DNA of 64,000 nucleotides, taken from contig CANTUZ010000001.1 in assembly GCA_947846985.1 (NCBI GenBank), positions 184,100,455 to 184,164,454 on the forward strand. The letters run 5' to 3'. Below, in pieces: positions 1-13,996 of the stretch (its first letter is position 1; each line of letters begins with the position of its first letter). Below the pieces are notes generated by a model, which searched no databases, was not told where the DNA came from, and saw only the letters and a program-made list of their open reading frames with translations. The position numbers and the translations under genes were made by a program. Origin of the DNA: Fratercula arctica (taxonomy: Eukaryota; Chordata; Aves; Charadriiformes; Alcidae).

Positions 1-3000
1 CAATATGCAATCACTGGACCGCACGTTGAATTCACATTGAGAATGCTTGTGTATTGTGTCCTACAGAGCTTTTGACTCAGAGGTGCCAGAAACTCACCAC
101 TTGACCATTAAAGCTGCTGGATCTTTTCTGATGCCATCTTCAAAGAAAGATAAAGTGCTTTTGGAAGGCTGTAGGGAGTAATTGCTTTTTGGCATATTAG
201 ATGGATTGAGAGAGCTAGGGAGTTGTATTTTTCTGGAGATAATTTTATGATTTAGTTGTGTGTATACATCCAAACTCTAATTAATATTCTAATTCTGTAC
301 AATCAATAAGGAAAGTACCCTGTGTGCATTCTGCTCATTACACTGAATCACTAATAGCTTTGGGCTAACTTGCACCCAGCAGAGCAGAGATACTCACAAG
401 GATGGGAGAACTCCAGGAAGCGAGAGCCAGGAACAGGTGTAACTAAAATTCCTGCTTTGTCCCAGCTGAATAGATTGCTGTGAAGAGTGGCATTGAACGG
501 ACAGCAAAAGGTGGGAAATGGCTTATTCCTTTTCAAATTGAGCAAAAGAGGTGGAAAACCACACTGCATTCTCACTGCTGAAACAATAGTCCCAATCCCC
601 CATTTTGGTCTACAGGAGGCATCGTACATATGCTCTGCCCCAGGTGCTCCTGGTGGGATAGTGTGGTCATGTCATGTTTCCTATCCTAAAAGGTACTTCA
701 GGACTCCCATAAAATCCTTCAACTGGTTTTAATTGGAGTAAAAACATCCTAAGCACTTGTCTCTTTTATTAAAATTATTTGTATTATCCCAGTGTCCAGA
801 AGCTCATTCAAGGTGTTATGTAAGTCATGGATATAAGGTTATAATGGCAGATCGTATTCTAGCTTGCAATTGAAATGCAACACAGGATTCAGATGATGTG
901 GATAGATGGGTGTGGGATGAAACAAAGAGCTGATACCAGCCAGGCTGTTGTCCATTTTTATTTCTAAATAGTATAGTAAGAGAAAGTTTAAGGAGAATTT
1001 GAGAAAAACAATGAAGCATCTTCATGGATAGCTTTCCACATGTGAAGAGAAACATGTAAAATCCCAGAAGTATCTGTTCCAAAATGTAATAAAACTGTCA
1101 GATGAGGGGGCAAGACAATGTTATTTCAAACTAGAGTTGATAGGGTGAGTGTACAGCCAAAAGGGCTTTGACAGTGAAGATTATCAGCTTGTATTTGACA
1201 TGAAGAAGGGGCAGCTAATAGCAGGACTCAAAGGAAGAGCTGGCTTTATTAATCATCTTTGGAGCAGCATTGCTCCACACACTGTTAAGAGAATATGTGC
1301 TGTATGACAAGGTGGGTGGCTGCGTAGAAAAGTCTGATCTTAGAGATGAAAGAATGTGTAAGGTTTATAGTCTGAAAGCTAGAACTGTCAGTGAAGCCTG
1401 AGTCAAAGACTATAGACCTGACTGACAGGCAGAAGGACAGTCTTGTGCAACAGATCTGAAAAATTAAGATAGCAAAACTGAAGGAGGAGAAAATCTGGAC
1501 TCAGAATTTCTGACACAGATATTTCCTAATACAGGAGTAGTGTCAAAGGTGAGCCACATCTAACACTACCAAAAGAAATACTGTAGTAGGAAAGAAAAGG
1601 AAAAGAGTCAAGTGGGAGACTTAAAGCACAAAGGGAATCAACAATGCCATCAGAGAAAGAGAGGAGAGGAGAAAAGAGGAGAGTAGAGGTGGAAAATTTG
1701 AGGTCAGGAAACATAACATGGCAAGGCATGAAGGAAGGACTGATATCACAGTAGGAGAGTTGAAGTCATCAACAAAAAACCCAAAACGGTGCTTGGAGAA
1801 GACCAAGGGAACAACTCTTTGTGGTTAATTAGAGACATCCAGGCTGAAAGATGAGATTAGACTGAGAGAAATGGAGTTACGGGCTGAAATGGTTTATTGA
1901 CTGAACTCACCATGGGTAGTACTGAAGGAAGACTTTGATTCCTACCCCAAGGATGATTTAAATTTTTTTTTAGCCAAAATTGATTTAAGTATAAAATGCA
2001 TACACACTCCAGGCATCTTCATCAGGAACTCAGTTTCTCAGTTTGACCTTAGTCTTACTCTGCACCCCTTTTTCTCCTTCTGACCTCTTGCTTTTTGAAA
2101 ATTTGAGTTTTATCAAAAGGAGTGAAGATGGTACTTATTGAGAGCAATCTCCATAGTCTGCTGCACCAGAGGTGCCGGCCTCTGATCCTCCCACAGCTCT
2201 TTTTAAAGTTTTCAAGGCAATTAAGTGATCCCACCTAGGCTTGGATCATATTTGAACTTTAGGCATTAATATTCCCAGACCAAGTATTTCTGTACATGGG
2301 TGTACAAATGAAGTTATGCAAAACCCAGTAAAGTTTGGGACTAAAAAGAATGGTATCTAAATAACTTATCTGCCCAGAGAATGTGGCCGTCCCAGAAAAC
2401 AGGCAAGTAGACAGATGACACAGATGGCTAAGACTGGTTCCCATTCAAAGTATCTGATGTGCAATTCTGTCCATGTGCTTCTGATACTCAGTTACTCACC
2501 AGTGAGGCTATTTTACATGTGATCTCAAATTGTTTTGCATGAGTCACCATTTTAAAAAGTTGTGAAGTGGGATTTTGAAAGATTCTGATTCATATATTTT
2601 GATAGTTTTAATTATTTAAACAGAGGAAGAAAATGATCATTGTCATCGAGCTGCACAAGCTAAGAAAGTAATGCAATGTAATTAAACTTTATAGCTTATA
2701 TTATAAGTAAATCGCTTGTGCAGAGCAGGAAGATTTTCCCCCTCTATTATTCTGAACATTAAATACTGGCTGCTGCCCAAGAAAAAATAAGAAGCAAGAT
2801 GGGACAGTGACTTTATCTGATATGTCAAATTCAGGTTTCCTTTGAAGGAGGGAGCTTTAATCTGTGTCTCACATCTCCCATAAATACAAGGAGCCATATA
2901 TTTAAGCACCGAGCTGTCATTTTTCTCTCCTTGTGTCTACAGCATGGCATCCTTTTGACATTTTGTCTAAATACTTAAATCAAAATGGTTGTCATTACGT

Positions 3001-6000
3001 ATCTGGTACACCCTGCAGCACAGAGGGAGGTGCACTCTTTTCTGATGTGATAAAGCTGTTAAAGAATCTCTTTTTAGTCTGAGTGTATTTAGCCATATGG
3101 TATATCAAATAAAGTTTTAAAAATGCCTTGAGTCTTTATCCAAGTGAACATAAAACAAGGTACTCTGTAAACCAACAGATCAGGTATATATATACAAATA
3201 GATCAGGTAAAACCGTGGTAGGTAATTTTTTTTTCTGAAAACTATCTACATAAATGGGATTTTTGTCTCACTCCTGGGAAAACTGAAGTAGCTAAGATGC
3301 TTTAATACATTTTTAAACCTATCTCAGTTCATTTTTTTAGTTCATTTTTTAAAACTGATATTGTGATTTTCCCTTTGCCACTTCATTTTTATTGTCTCTT
3401 ACAGTTATCCACATTCTTTCCTGATAGTGACTATCAGTTCATACTCACTTATACTATGATCTTCATTGCTTCATATTCTTTAGATTATAGCTATGAAGGA
3501 AAGTGCCAATTTATTTAACTTCTTTTTTTTATTTTTTTTTTTTTTTGGATGATTACTACTTCTCTTCTAAATTTTTTAAGCTCAGAGATGGAGGTATGAA
3601 AAAGCGTAGTTTTAGATTATTGACATGCAATATAATATTGCATACTTGGCAGTACTTAAGGTTACATAGTTTAAAAGTATAGATCAGATATGGCTGGTGT
3701 CTATAATAGCTTTCCTTCTTCTTGTAAGCTCTTCTAATTACACTAGTCCCAAAACAAAGACTGACATATTCTTTAGTTCTCTTTTAAAATACAGCAAATT
3801 CGTAAGTAGAAATAGGATATTTTTTTTGCCCTAATTTATTTGTCCCTCAACCTCTAACTATTAGAACCTTCCTTCCTTCCTTCCAATAGGCTGAATGATC
3901 CGAGGACAACTATTTTGAAGAGGAGCAGTCTCATAGAAGTTTCTGCTCCCATGGAGGCACTGTGCCTCTTTTCATACCTTGTTCTCCAACGCAATGGCAA
4001 ATATCACTATTTTTAGCAAAAAGTAATAAATTGTGCCAAGTTATTGGACAAGCTAGTGCTGCTCATACACAAGTGAGCTGGATTTTTACAAGTCTAACCC
4101 CTGTGCTGGAAGTTAATCAATCTAGTTACAAAACGTCCTCAGAAGGGACCTCTGCAGAAATGGAAGACGCTCTGCTGCTCATAATACTATCTTTGGATAT
4201 CTGAAGTACAAAAAGTTTGACCTGATTTGTGTCCTGTGTAGTTTATCTTTTTTCACTGAATGCAATATGACAAATTTCCTGTGAAGTCTTAATATCAGCC
4301 ACTTGAACTAGTGTGCTGCAAAATGATCCACTTTTGCAATACCAAAACATGTAATGCCAAAATAGCTGACCTAGTTTACTGAAGTAGAAAAAGAAATAAA
4401 TCACCTTTTGTTCTGAGATCACAGCTGAACATGAACCTCTTTGTGAAACAGCCTATGTGTATGTATTTACTTGTTCCTGTGTAGAACTCAATTCTCATTC
4501 TCAATTACAGCTTTCACTATTTGTTTAAGCAATAGTTATGAAGTTTATCTATCTGTTTATCTTTCAAGGCAGAAGGCCCTTGTGGTGGAACATAGATAAT
4601 TATTGGCAGAGGAAAGGGAAGAATTTCTAAACAAAGAAAAACAATGCCCCAGGCTTTATCATGCCATCCTGTCAAAATCTGTTATGCTACAAAGATCTTC
4701 AGATGTGTGTGATATTCCTGCCAACAGTGTTGAGTGTTTATACACAGGCAGATTACTCCCCAGTGTCCTCTGAAGACGATAGTGACAACATGGAATGAAC
4801 TGACTTTTTTCAGCATTTGTTTAAGCCTCAGTCAATGTTACATTCCATCCTTTGAGTTCAATGAATCAAAACTGAATGCTAATAATTATTGTACTTGCAA
4901 TCCCAGAGGCTTTACAACCCTTGAGACAGAGCAGTAGCATTCAATTAGAGAGGGATGAAACTCAGAGAGCTGCCTTGTTAATTGGCCCAAATATCATGCA
5001 ATTAATGAAGTGTTTTTAAGGTCTCTGTATGCTCGTGAGATGTCTGAGTGATATCATTGCTGCAAACTCCATTAAGAAGGAAAATCTTTATCAATACCAA
5101 CAAAGGCAAATAGCTTAGGCAAAAAGGCTGACACACACTCCAAGCACGGAAATGAACATAGCCTTGGTTCTCTTTTTCTCTTGTCTTCATAACTTTTTAA
5201 ATGACCTCTTCTTTGTAAACCTTTTTAATGCAGTGGAGAAAGAGAGTGCCAGTTAAACCTTCCCATGGTAGGGATGAACTAGATGTTTGTGGACCCTCTT
5301 GCAGTTCCTTATACCCCAGCATCACATACAAGGACCATATATCAGTATCTATAACTGAAGAAGTTTCTCCAGCTTTGGTCTTTAAAAGACTGCCTGCAAC
5401 AGCTCAGTGTCTTGGGGGTGATCATTTGCTTTCGAAGAAGGCGAGGAGATGAGATGGCAGATTTGTCAAGGGAGATTCAGAAGGACTTGCTTTTAATGAA
5501 CAACAGACCACACCACATGAAGAAGCAGCTTAAACAAGGGGCAAAGCTTGAGAAAGATGGTGTGTTTTGTGATCTTTTCAGCACAATGTTTTTAAAAATG
5601 TCCAACAGTACAAAAACAACCACACAACCCCTGGTGATAACCATCTACTAATATTATTTCTGGTTTTCTTTGCCAGGCACGTTGTACAAGCCCATTTGCT
5701 GGTATTGAGAACGTAACCAACAGTTTAAGAGCAATGGGAAATGTGTTAAAAAGATGATTTTTTTTTTTTAACTTTCAGTTAAGGATTTATGATATAATAG
5801 CAAGAAGTATGAGCTTTAGTTACTGAAATGCACAGCCTTCCCCCTTTAAAAAGGAAAAAAAATCTTCCCTTTTTTAATGGGATTCAACTGTTACCGTGTG
5901 TAAATACTGGTTTTAACCTCTTTTTTTTCTTGACTAAAGGATGTAACATGGTCAAAACTTGAGAGTCTGTCATCGCATTTGTAGTTTGTATCTGCCCCAG

Positions 6001-7689
6001 CTGTGGATTTCTGGTCACCTCACCTTATTTTTGTAGGATTTGTATGTATGAAACAAAACTTATACGTGAAAGCAGTATTGGTACAAACACGCAAAACCAT
6101 CAGACTGGCAGGATATTCCTAATTTTGTCAGCCTAATTTTGCTCCCATGAAATCTCTTACTGCCTTTGCTTGGGGGTAGAGCTAATCCATCACTGAACAC
6201 TTTTGAAAATCCCATCTCTGTTGCTTTGAAATGTCATTATACTAGTGAAGGGCAGAAGTAATTGCTCATAGTATAAAACAAAGTTAAAATCGAGCTGTAA
6301 GAAAATACGGAATTGGAAAAATGTGGAACATGGTCAAAACACTGTTTAGAAGAAAAGGTGGAACTATTCTGTGAGCCAAGGATGCAAATTCCCAGTTTCT
6401 GAGTGAATTAATGGACTATGCCTGGAAAAAGAATAACAATTAAAAGTTAAAACAAAAAACAAAACTAAACTCCACCAAACTCAACCTGTAAGTAATTAAA
6501 GGTTTTTTACATAGATTGATTTTTTTAAAACAATGTTATTTTGAACTTTGGATCTCTCTGCTTGTGACAAGCATTCATCTGGAATAATGAAACACTTTGA
6601 AATGCAATTAAAATCAATGTCTTCCTTTGACACAAGCCCATTATATACATTGCTTTTGGTTTCTCTTAAAAACACAGTACTTTCTGAGGAGCCTCAAACC
6701 AGCATCTGCACGCAATGAACAGTGTTTGAAATGTCTTGACAGCAACAGCAGAATGACTGGTTTCCCTCCTCCAAGAGAAGATATTTGACCAGTGTGGCAG
6801 TTTTTATCTTTTTTCATATTGGATTTAATTTAATTTTAATTATTTTATTTTATTTTGCAGATTATTTTCTAGCTAGTTATTGTATGTTAAATTTAATTCA
6901 CAAGCTGCCTAGCTGGCTGCTCAGTATAAGTTGTTATTCAATGTAAATAACAGTCTCACTTATTCCAGGAGAATAAGGCTCTATTGTGTAGGTATTTTTT
7001 AATTGAATGTACTCTAACTTGTCCAGTCAGAGCAGACATTCTTAGGTATTACTTGTTATAGAGAGCAGTCATTATTTGAACCTGCAATTAAATTCAGTTT
7101 TTAAATGCTATGGAAACATGTACATTCATGGATAGATACTTTTATATCAGCCCCAAACATGAAGAAAAACTCAATGAAGAATGCAAGATAAACAGTGCTT
7201 AGTAAAGTGAGAATCATGTCCTGACTCCTCCCCCATACTACGTGGCAACCTCTAGTCCACATGGCAAAGACTAATCTAGGTGGGCACAAACTGTGCAGTT
7301 GCTTAGCAGAAGAAAATGCTTACATTGCTGAGCTTTAGCATTTCAGTCAGGCAAACTGTCACCTCATCAAAGTCTTTTACAAAACTGTCAGCATAGCAGT
7401 CTGCTTGAATGTTAGTCTTCCAGCCATTTCAGGATCAAATGTGTCCTCCTTTATGCCACTTTGTGTATCGTTCCTTCACACTTCATGTTCCTATCCTGTT
7501 AGCACTTGTGATGGACGCTTGACATTTTTGGTTTGCCATGTGGTTTGAAAAGTCATTGCTCCCCTGTTTCCTGGGGGATGTTGAGACCTTCCTCCTGCAA
7601 ATCTTTCTGTTTAATGCTTGAGCTACATCCATTGAAAGAGAGTGGCTGAGTTCCAGAGGTCCCTCAGCCCTTGGTTTTGGAGGTCAAGA
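1..7689. other. AT-rich non-coding stretch
   Basis: I see no recognisable gene, RNA gene or transposon in this stretch. It holds short open frames without family resemblance, a T-rich run at 3521-3546, short TTCC repeats near 3870, and a TTTTA-type run near 6830-6857. A possible exon at 5234-5452 was considered and rejected. The base composition is typical of avian intergenic or intronic DNA. Confidence 0.6.
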
Positions 7690-7986
7690 TTGTATGTATC
7701 AAAGGGAGAAGGAAGAAATCCCTGGGGACAAATACAGGTTCACCTTCTACAGGAGAACTTTCTTATTCTTTCTTATTCACAGAAAGAGTGGTCAGACACT
7801 GGAATAGGCTGTCCAGAGAGGTGGTGGAGTCACCATCCCTGAATGTGTTTAAGAGTCATTTAGGTGTGGTGTTAGGGGATACGGTGTAGGGGAGAACTTT
7901 GCAGAGTGGAGTTGATGGTTGGACTCGATGATCCCAAGGGTCTCTTCCAACCTAAATGATTCTATGATTCTATGATTCTATAATTC
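7690..7986 (+). mobile_element. CR1 LINE, 5'-truncated 3' end
   Basis: This is the 3' end of a CR1 non-LTR retrotransposon in + orientation. The frame from about 7785 to 7889 encodes a decayed C-terminus of the CR1 ORF2 protein, with the family-typical phrase [16 protein letters not shown]. The 3' untranslated part contains the characteristic GGTTGGACTCGATGATC block, followed by CTTCCAACC and a tail of three ATTCTATG-like units (7957-7986). CR1 copies are usually severely 5'-truncated, as here. The left edge is approximate, because the sequence before about 7760 is poorly matched to what I know of CR1. Confidence 0.88.
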
Positions 7987-8033
7987 CTATCCCATCTAAT
8001 GCAAACACTTAAAGATGAAATCTGTATCCCAGC

Positions 8034-8056
8034 TTTTTTTTTTTTTTTTTTTTTTT
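8034..8056. repeat. Poly-T tract, 23 bases
   Basis: An uninterrupted run of 23 T lies 47 bp after the CR1 tail. Read on the - strand it is a poly-A tract, but no recognisable retrogene lies next to it. Confidence 0.9.
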
Positions 8057-11000
8057 AAATGCTATATATTGTAATCTGTGTAACCATGGACTGGATATTC
8101 TTCTAGGCTTTGAGTTATTTTAATCCCTTGGCCTCCTTTCTAGTTTGATATCTTATTCTGTTCTTTTAGAGATCTCATTATACAGCTTAATAATTTGTGC
8201 ACCTGGGTATTTTAAATGTTTTACTCCACTGGTTCTCACAGAAGAACTGAATATTTAAGATAGTATGAAATTAGTGTTTGCAATAGGATCAGGTTGTTTT
8301 ATTTATTGAAACTCATCAGAAAGTGAGATCTATCAGAAGAATCCACACATAACCTTTATAATAAACAGTCAATAAATCAATACTAATTTTGTCCTGGCAA
8401 GGAATGCTACTCTTCACCCAGCTGTAATTTAGTCTGAAATATGTAAGTTTAATATCATTAAAGCAGTGAAATTTGACAGCCTCCTAAAAAGGGAAGTGGG
8501 GGCAATTTGCTTCCTTCTTCTCTTTCTCTTAGTCCTCTCTAGTTATGTTTAGGGAGAAAATTGTTAAGGTTTATTAAAGAGTTGTTTGTTAGATGGGTTA
8601 TTTTTTAGCTTTTTTTTTTTTCTAAGCAGAAACTACTTACCGGGAATTAAAAATTTAAGAGGACTTTTGACTATTTACACAAAAAACAGACCTTAGTTGA
8701 ATAAACTGATCATCATGCAAATCTAAGTGTTTCAACCCCAACAAAGAAGAAGTAAAATTTGTTTATATGTGCAGGACATCGGATACTTGCTGAGATAAAG
8801 CAGAAGCTAGAAAAAAAGCAGACGAGGAAAACCAGGCTGGGTTGTTGTTTCCTGAGAAAAGATGTCCTGATAAGCAGCATCTTAAGTAGTTGGAAGAATA
8901 TCTACTAGTGATTGCAGCGAATTCAGAAACATTTCTTTAGAGAAAAGTGAAACAGAAACTTCTTTCAGCAAAGGACAGATAGGTGTTGCTCAGTCAGAAA
9001 CTGGATTATACAATAAAAGAAGAAAAGCAACAACTGAAGCTAATATCACTCAGTAAGATGAAGAGGCAAATGCAGCAGCTCAGAGGGACCATGCAGAGAA
9101 CAGAAGGACAAAAAGCAAACCTCTTCCCATCCCAGGCAAGGAAAGAAACTGAAAATTGGCTGGAAATGATAGAATCACAAATAAAGTAAAGGAAAATAAA
9201 ATGGAAGTTAGGAAGGATGAAGTCTCCCAAACAAGAGGCAATACAGCAGAGACTTATGAGCTGACAGTCACATCTTTGGATGACGATGGCTAGAATCAAT
9301 TTTAGTGCACCTGAACATCCCCCTGTATGTGATGTTTCATTGTTGCTGTTCAGGATGCTAAGAAATGATACAGCATAAGAGACTTCTCCTTGTTCACTTC
9401 TTAACAGCTCTTTTCTTACTCAGAATCCTTCTGGGAATTGACAGCCATTTCTGGCAGCAATTCAGCTTTTCTGCTGCTGTGTACAGCAGGGGTAATGCAC
9501 TTGTGTTCTGGGCTATTACACAAGCTCATGAAGTTGTGGAGGCCAGCTCTGTTTTGTGTGCGAATGTTTCACATGAGCTTCCTAGGTAATAATTTAATTT
9601 TGCTGATTTTCAAAAGTGGAAATCAGTGATTTCTAATGGAAAATCTTTTCTGCCAATCCAATCAGCTAAATTAAGGCACCCATTTAATTTAAAATTGCTT
9701 TTACAGAGTGTTGTTTTTTTGCCACCATGCCTATTTAAGTTTGCCATGGGCAAGAAGCTTAAAGCTTGTGTTCTCAGAAAAATCTATGCAAAACTGTTAG
9801 AGTGCTTTTGGAATCTTGAATTCTTCCCTACTGAAATACCAGTTTTAGTGGGGTGGGGGAGTGGGGACTGGAAAGAAAAAGAGAGGAAGATCTTCATTCA
9901 CACCTACAGGCTTATACATAACCTTACTTCTATCTCCCCAGTAGAAATGCACTTGTCCTTTGCCTCACTGCTGTAAAAAACTTCAAGTTTTCTTATGATA
10001 GAGATATTTTCTTGCTACTATGGGGAAAAATTTAAAATGTATTCACATCAGTAGTTTACTCCAGTGATTTGGCTCGGAGGACATAGGTATCACGGTTTGC
10101 CACGCATCGATGCAGCTTGCTTGATTCTTCTTCATTGCTGTTCCACTGCTGCCTTTTCGAAAGGCAGCACAGCTGAGAGGGAGCTTGCAGAGACTGAGAT
10201 GCTCTCAAAACCTTTGTGCTGCTCAGAGCTCTGCTTTGTTACTGTAGGGTGTGGGGAAGAATGAAAATTCAAGTCAGTTAGCAAGTTATATGGTTTAATA
10301 GTTCAATTGATATCTTTGGCCTTTTTTCATGGTCCAGAAGGGTTCTTGAAGAGTATCTAGGACTAATTGTTTACGTGCATCCCTTTTTAAATTATAGGAA
10401 GCTATACATAAGCTGATGAATTGCCCTCCCTCTCTTATGAAGCCTTCACTAATCTCTGACATGCTGAGGCTGCATCGTTTAATTGGTTAATTTTTGTTTC
10501 CTTGACCAAACTGTTACTACACTCTTTAAAAGCTTTTAGCTGATTACATAAATTACAGTATTTTCTTCTTTTTGTATCAAGAATTCAGAGTTTTCAGCTG
10601 GTGCTGAATAAGTGTGTGCATCAGTGCAAAGCCTAGTTCACGCTCTGAGCAGAGATGTGTACTCAGAAAATATGCTGTTAACCTGTTTTCATGTTGCTGA
10701 TGAGGTGCTGGGGTAAAGCAGGCTGCATCTGGATGGATAACATCCCACTCCAGGGCAGTGTACAAGAGACTGAGCGCAAGTTTGCGGTCACCAGCAATGC
10801 CTCTCCCTCCCTCTCTTCCTCAGGCTTACCAGCCCCCTCCTGCTTCCAGCTAGCCTCCCCATTTTATAACTGAAGATGTCTCCAGATCTTGCACCAGGAT
10901 CTTGACACCTTGCAGGGCTGCCAGCTGTTAGCACTTAGCTCATCCACAACTCCTTCTCATGGACCCTCTGGGAAGGAAGGTATCTGAGAAGAAACTGTGG

Positions 11001-12514
11001 CCCGAAAGTTAAAAAGTAGGAAGACATGGCCTTGGAGGGAGGATGCTTTGATAGTTTGGGTGTAGCAAACTGCATCTTATCCCGTGGTTCCAGACCTAAA
11101 AGAAATAACATGAACTTTTCTTTTGTGCAGACACACTGAGACTGGGTACCCCAGCCCCTGTGTGAAAGCCTCCAGCAGTTTGCCAGGTGGAGAGAGCGAC
11201 TGCTCTGTAGGACATAAAATAGTTTCTACAAGACTTGTGGAAATTGTGGGAGCAGGAAGAACGGCTGGAGCCCCACGTGGTCTAGGGAAAGGGAACTGGG
11301 CAGCATCCTCTGAGGGATCAACTTGGCCCTAACTGCATCCAGTAGTAGAGCTGTTGATGCTGTCTTTGAGCCCCTTCTTAGAGCTGGTGTTGGATGCTGG
11401 TGAGTGAGGCTGTCTTGGTGTCAGCCTGAGCTTTTGTGGAGGCTAGTAGGGAAAATGAGTAAGGAGGTTAAGGAAACAGCAAGTTTCCTCAGTACTGGGT
11501 GCAGAAATAGAAGTGAAGATTGTATTACTTGTTCATGGGTAGATTTCTCATCTTCTTTTTTGCACAGAGTGACTTTTATTCTATTTGGAGAACACAATTG
11601 GTGTCTGTTCTACATTCACCTTCACTTTCATTGCTGAGCTTGTTCTTACCTAGCTCTCAAAAAATAATGACACTGTACAGCTTTGTTGTAAGATAGTCTA
11701 CCAAGTATAACTACAGGAAACAAAGGAAAGCAGAAAAACAAACAAGTCTGACAACAAGGACATATATTAATAAAAAAGACTAAAAAGCACATCTACTATC
11801 TAACCATCTGAGTAACACAGGTACTGATAGGAAATGGCTCACCTAAAAAGCAATTGGGCACTGTCCCTTCCAATGCTACAGAAACAGGAATGGCTGGACA
11901 ATTAGAAAAAACAAAGATAGAGCTGTGGTTACCTGGCTTTTCCTGCTCATTCTAATTTGAACTCTGTCACGTATGCGCAGTCTAACTGTTGAGTATCTCT
12001 GTCCCATGTGGAGCCAATAGAGCATCTCTTTGATATGTCCTCAAGGGGTGTCAGCATGTTCTTTGCACTGGATGTTCCTGGCTGGCCACCAAGGATTAAA
12101 TGCAGCTGAATTAGGCAACCTAGAAGCAGGGGCATAAGTAAGAGGTAAATCTCAGGCTTTGGCAGACAGTCAGATCAGTTGTGTAGACTTCAAACTCTCA
12201 GTGGAGAGAAATAGGCACTTTCAGGCACGTTTACTGATGTGCAAAATAGGTTGTACAGGTTGTGCTGTAGCTAGCGCTAGTTTGTCATGTTAATTATGGA
12301 GGGACCCTCAGGGAAAGATAGCTATTTGGACTGCAAATATGTTACATTAAGTGAGTATAATCTTATCCCTATCATCTTCAAGGAAAAGAAATGAGGGCCA
12401 TTGAAGGACCTCACCTGGGCTAGCCTGGGTCAAGGGCTTGGGAGATCAGCTTGGTTTGGCATCTTTTTAAGGCAGAGTGCTCAGGAAGAAAACATGAAGA
12501 CAGCAGAAGGAAGA
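8057..12514. other. Non-coding stretch with chance ORFs
   Basis: No recognisable gene or transposon is seen. A purine-rich part near 8940-9190 has an open frame rich in K, E and Q (8983-9189) that resembles a coiled coil in composition only; it starts at a non-ATG codon and has no family match I know. The part from 10640 to 11340 is somewhat richer in G+C but has no supported exon. Confidence 0.5.
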
Positions 12515-12978
12515 AGGCATGTTGTATGAAGAGCAGCTGAGGACTCTCGTCTTCTCAGTTTGGAGAAAAGGAGGCTGAGGAGCGACCTCATTGCTCTCTA
12601 CAGCTTTCTGAGGAGGGCAAGTGGAGAGGCAGGTGCTGAGCTCTTCTCCCTGGTAGCCAGTGATGGGATGCATGGGAATGGTTCAAAGCTGCATCAGAGG
12701 AGGTTTAGATTGGACATTAGGAAGAATTTCTTTACCGAGAGGGTGGTCAAACACTGGAACAGGCTTCCTAGAGAGAGGTGGTGGATGCCTCAACCTGTCA
12801 GTGTTTGAGAGGCATTTGGACAACGCCCTTAATAACATGCTTTAACTTTTGGTCAGCCCTGAATTAGTCAAGTAGTTGAACTAAATGATTGTTCTAGGTC
12901 CCTTCCAACTAGAACTACTTCTATTCTATTCTATTCTATTCTATTCTATTCTATTCTATTCTATTCTATTCTATTCTA
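12515..12978 (+). mobile_element. CR1 LINE, 5'-truncated 3' end
   Basis: A CR1 fragment in + orientation. It begins in the ORF2 C-terminal region, where the DNA reads as the family's GAGAAAAGGAGGCTGAGGAG block (near 12562), and runs through a decayed [12 protein letters not shown] motif at about 12744-12775. It ends in CCTTCCAACTAGAACT and a long TTCTA microsatellite that has grown from the CR1 tail. Frame breaks in the C-terminal coding part show that it is an old, inactive copy. Confidence 0.9.
12919..12978. repeat. (TTCTA)12 microsatellite
   Basis: Sixty bases made of twelve perfect copies of the pentamer TTCTA directly follow the CR1 3' end. CR1 tails carry short ATTCT-type repeats, so the array most likely expanded from the retrotransposon tail. 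The lack of interruptions suggests it is still variable in length. Confidence 0.95.
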
Positions 12979-13991
12979 AACCAGCAAGACATTTTGAGAA
13001 AGGGAATGATTTAAGTGCAGAGAACGATTTAAAAGACTTAGTGATTGTTTTCCACATGCTAACAGACATTATGTGCATGGTACAGCTCTTTGGGTTTCTG
13101 TCATAGGAAACAAACAGGAAACCATCTGAAAAGATGGCCCTAAATAGCCAATTCTGATCACTTAATGGGAGGAACCAGAGGTGGTCAGATCCCAGACAGA
13201 AGCAGTGATCAACTTGAGCGTGGGTGTAGTGAGCTTGTATATTGTAGGCTGGTGTCGTAAGGCAGGCACCAGGTGCTGCCACAGAATGAGCTCTGTGCTC
13301 ATCATGGACTGTGATGTGTGACAAATATTGTTGCAGTTGGAGGGGGTAGGTCTTATTCCCTGGAACTTCTGCCCCATGGACAAGTGGGAGGGGAGAAGGA
13401 ACAGGACACAGCTGACCTTGTCTATGCCATGATCTTCATGAAGAAGTGCAGACTCTCCCAGCCAGGAGATTAGAGAATGGTGCCAAGGGTAGAGTATACG
13501 CCAAGGAAAGGCTCAGCTCACCATCTCCTTTGCACTTCACCCTCACATGGTGTCTTGACAGGCCTTTGGTCCTGGTTATGCCCTTGTCTGGTTTCCCAGC
13601 AGCTGAAGGAGGTCTGCTTCTGCAGCATATGCATTGTGTTGGGTGAGAAACCGGCGTTAATTGGGCACTCGCCTTAGAGCATGCTTGATTCAGGGTATCC
13701 ATGGGAGAGACAGGTCTGATGAAATGCTGTCATGATGGGGAATGAAAACACATGGGATAAAGAGGTGGTGAGCCTGAGTTCACTTCTGCCCAACTCAGAA
13801 ATACTGAAGAGAATATAGACTCAGCCATAATCAGGATAAGATTGTTCTGGAACTTTGGGATCTCAGAGCTGCTTAATTTTTTTCAAACACTCATAGTCAG
13901 TGGAATAATGTCAGATGTTTTGGTTGATTTGCTTCAAAGACTGCTTGTCATTTTTTTTTAAATGTGCTGCTCTGTTTCAATAGTTGTATAG
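12979..13991. other. Non-coding stretch between CR1 and solo LTR
   Basis: The region 13140-13720 is richer in G+C than its surroundings and has overlapping open frames on both strands. None matches a family I know, and none has convincing splice sites or an initiator context. I see no gene here. Confidence 0.45.
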
Positions 13992-13996
13992 ACTAT
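13992..13996. repeat. Target-site duplication ACTAT, left copy
   Basis: ACTAT directly precedes the solo LTR and is repeated at 14721-14725 directly after it. Five bases is the duplication length known for class III (ERVL) integrases. Confidence 0.8.

Noticed and set aside
5234..5452. Possible exon after AATGCAG with a 73-codon frame
   Set aside because: The acceptor tract is weak, there is no good donor before the stop, and the protein resembles nothing I know.
8983..9189. K/E/Q-rich frame like a coiled coil
   Set aside because: It begins at a non-ATG codon in purine-rich DNA, which favours such residues by composition, and has no flanking splice or retrogene signs.
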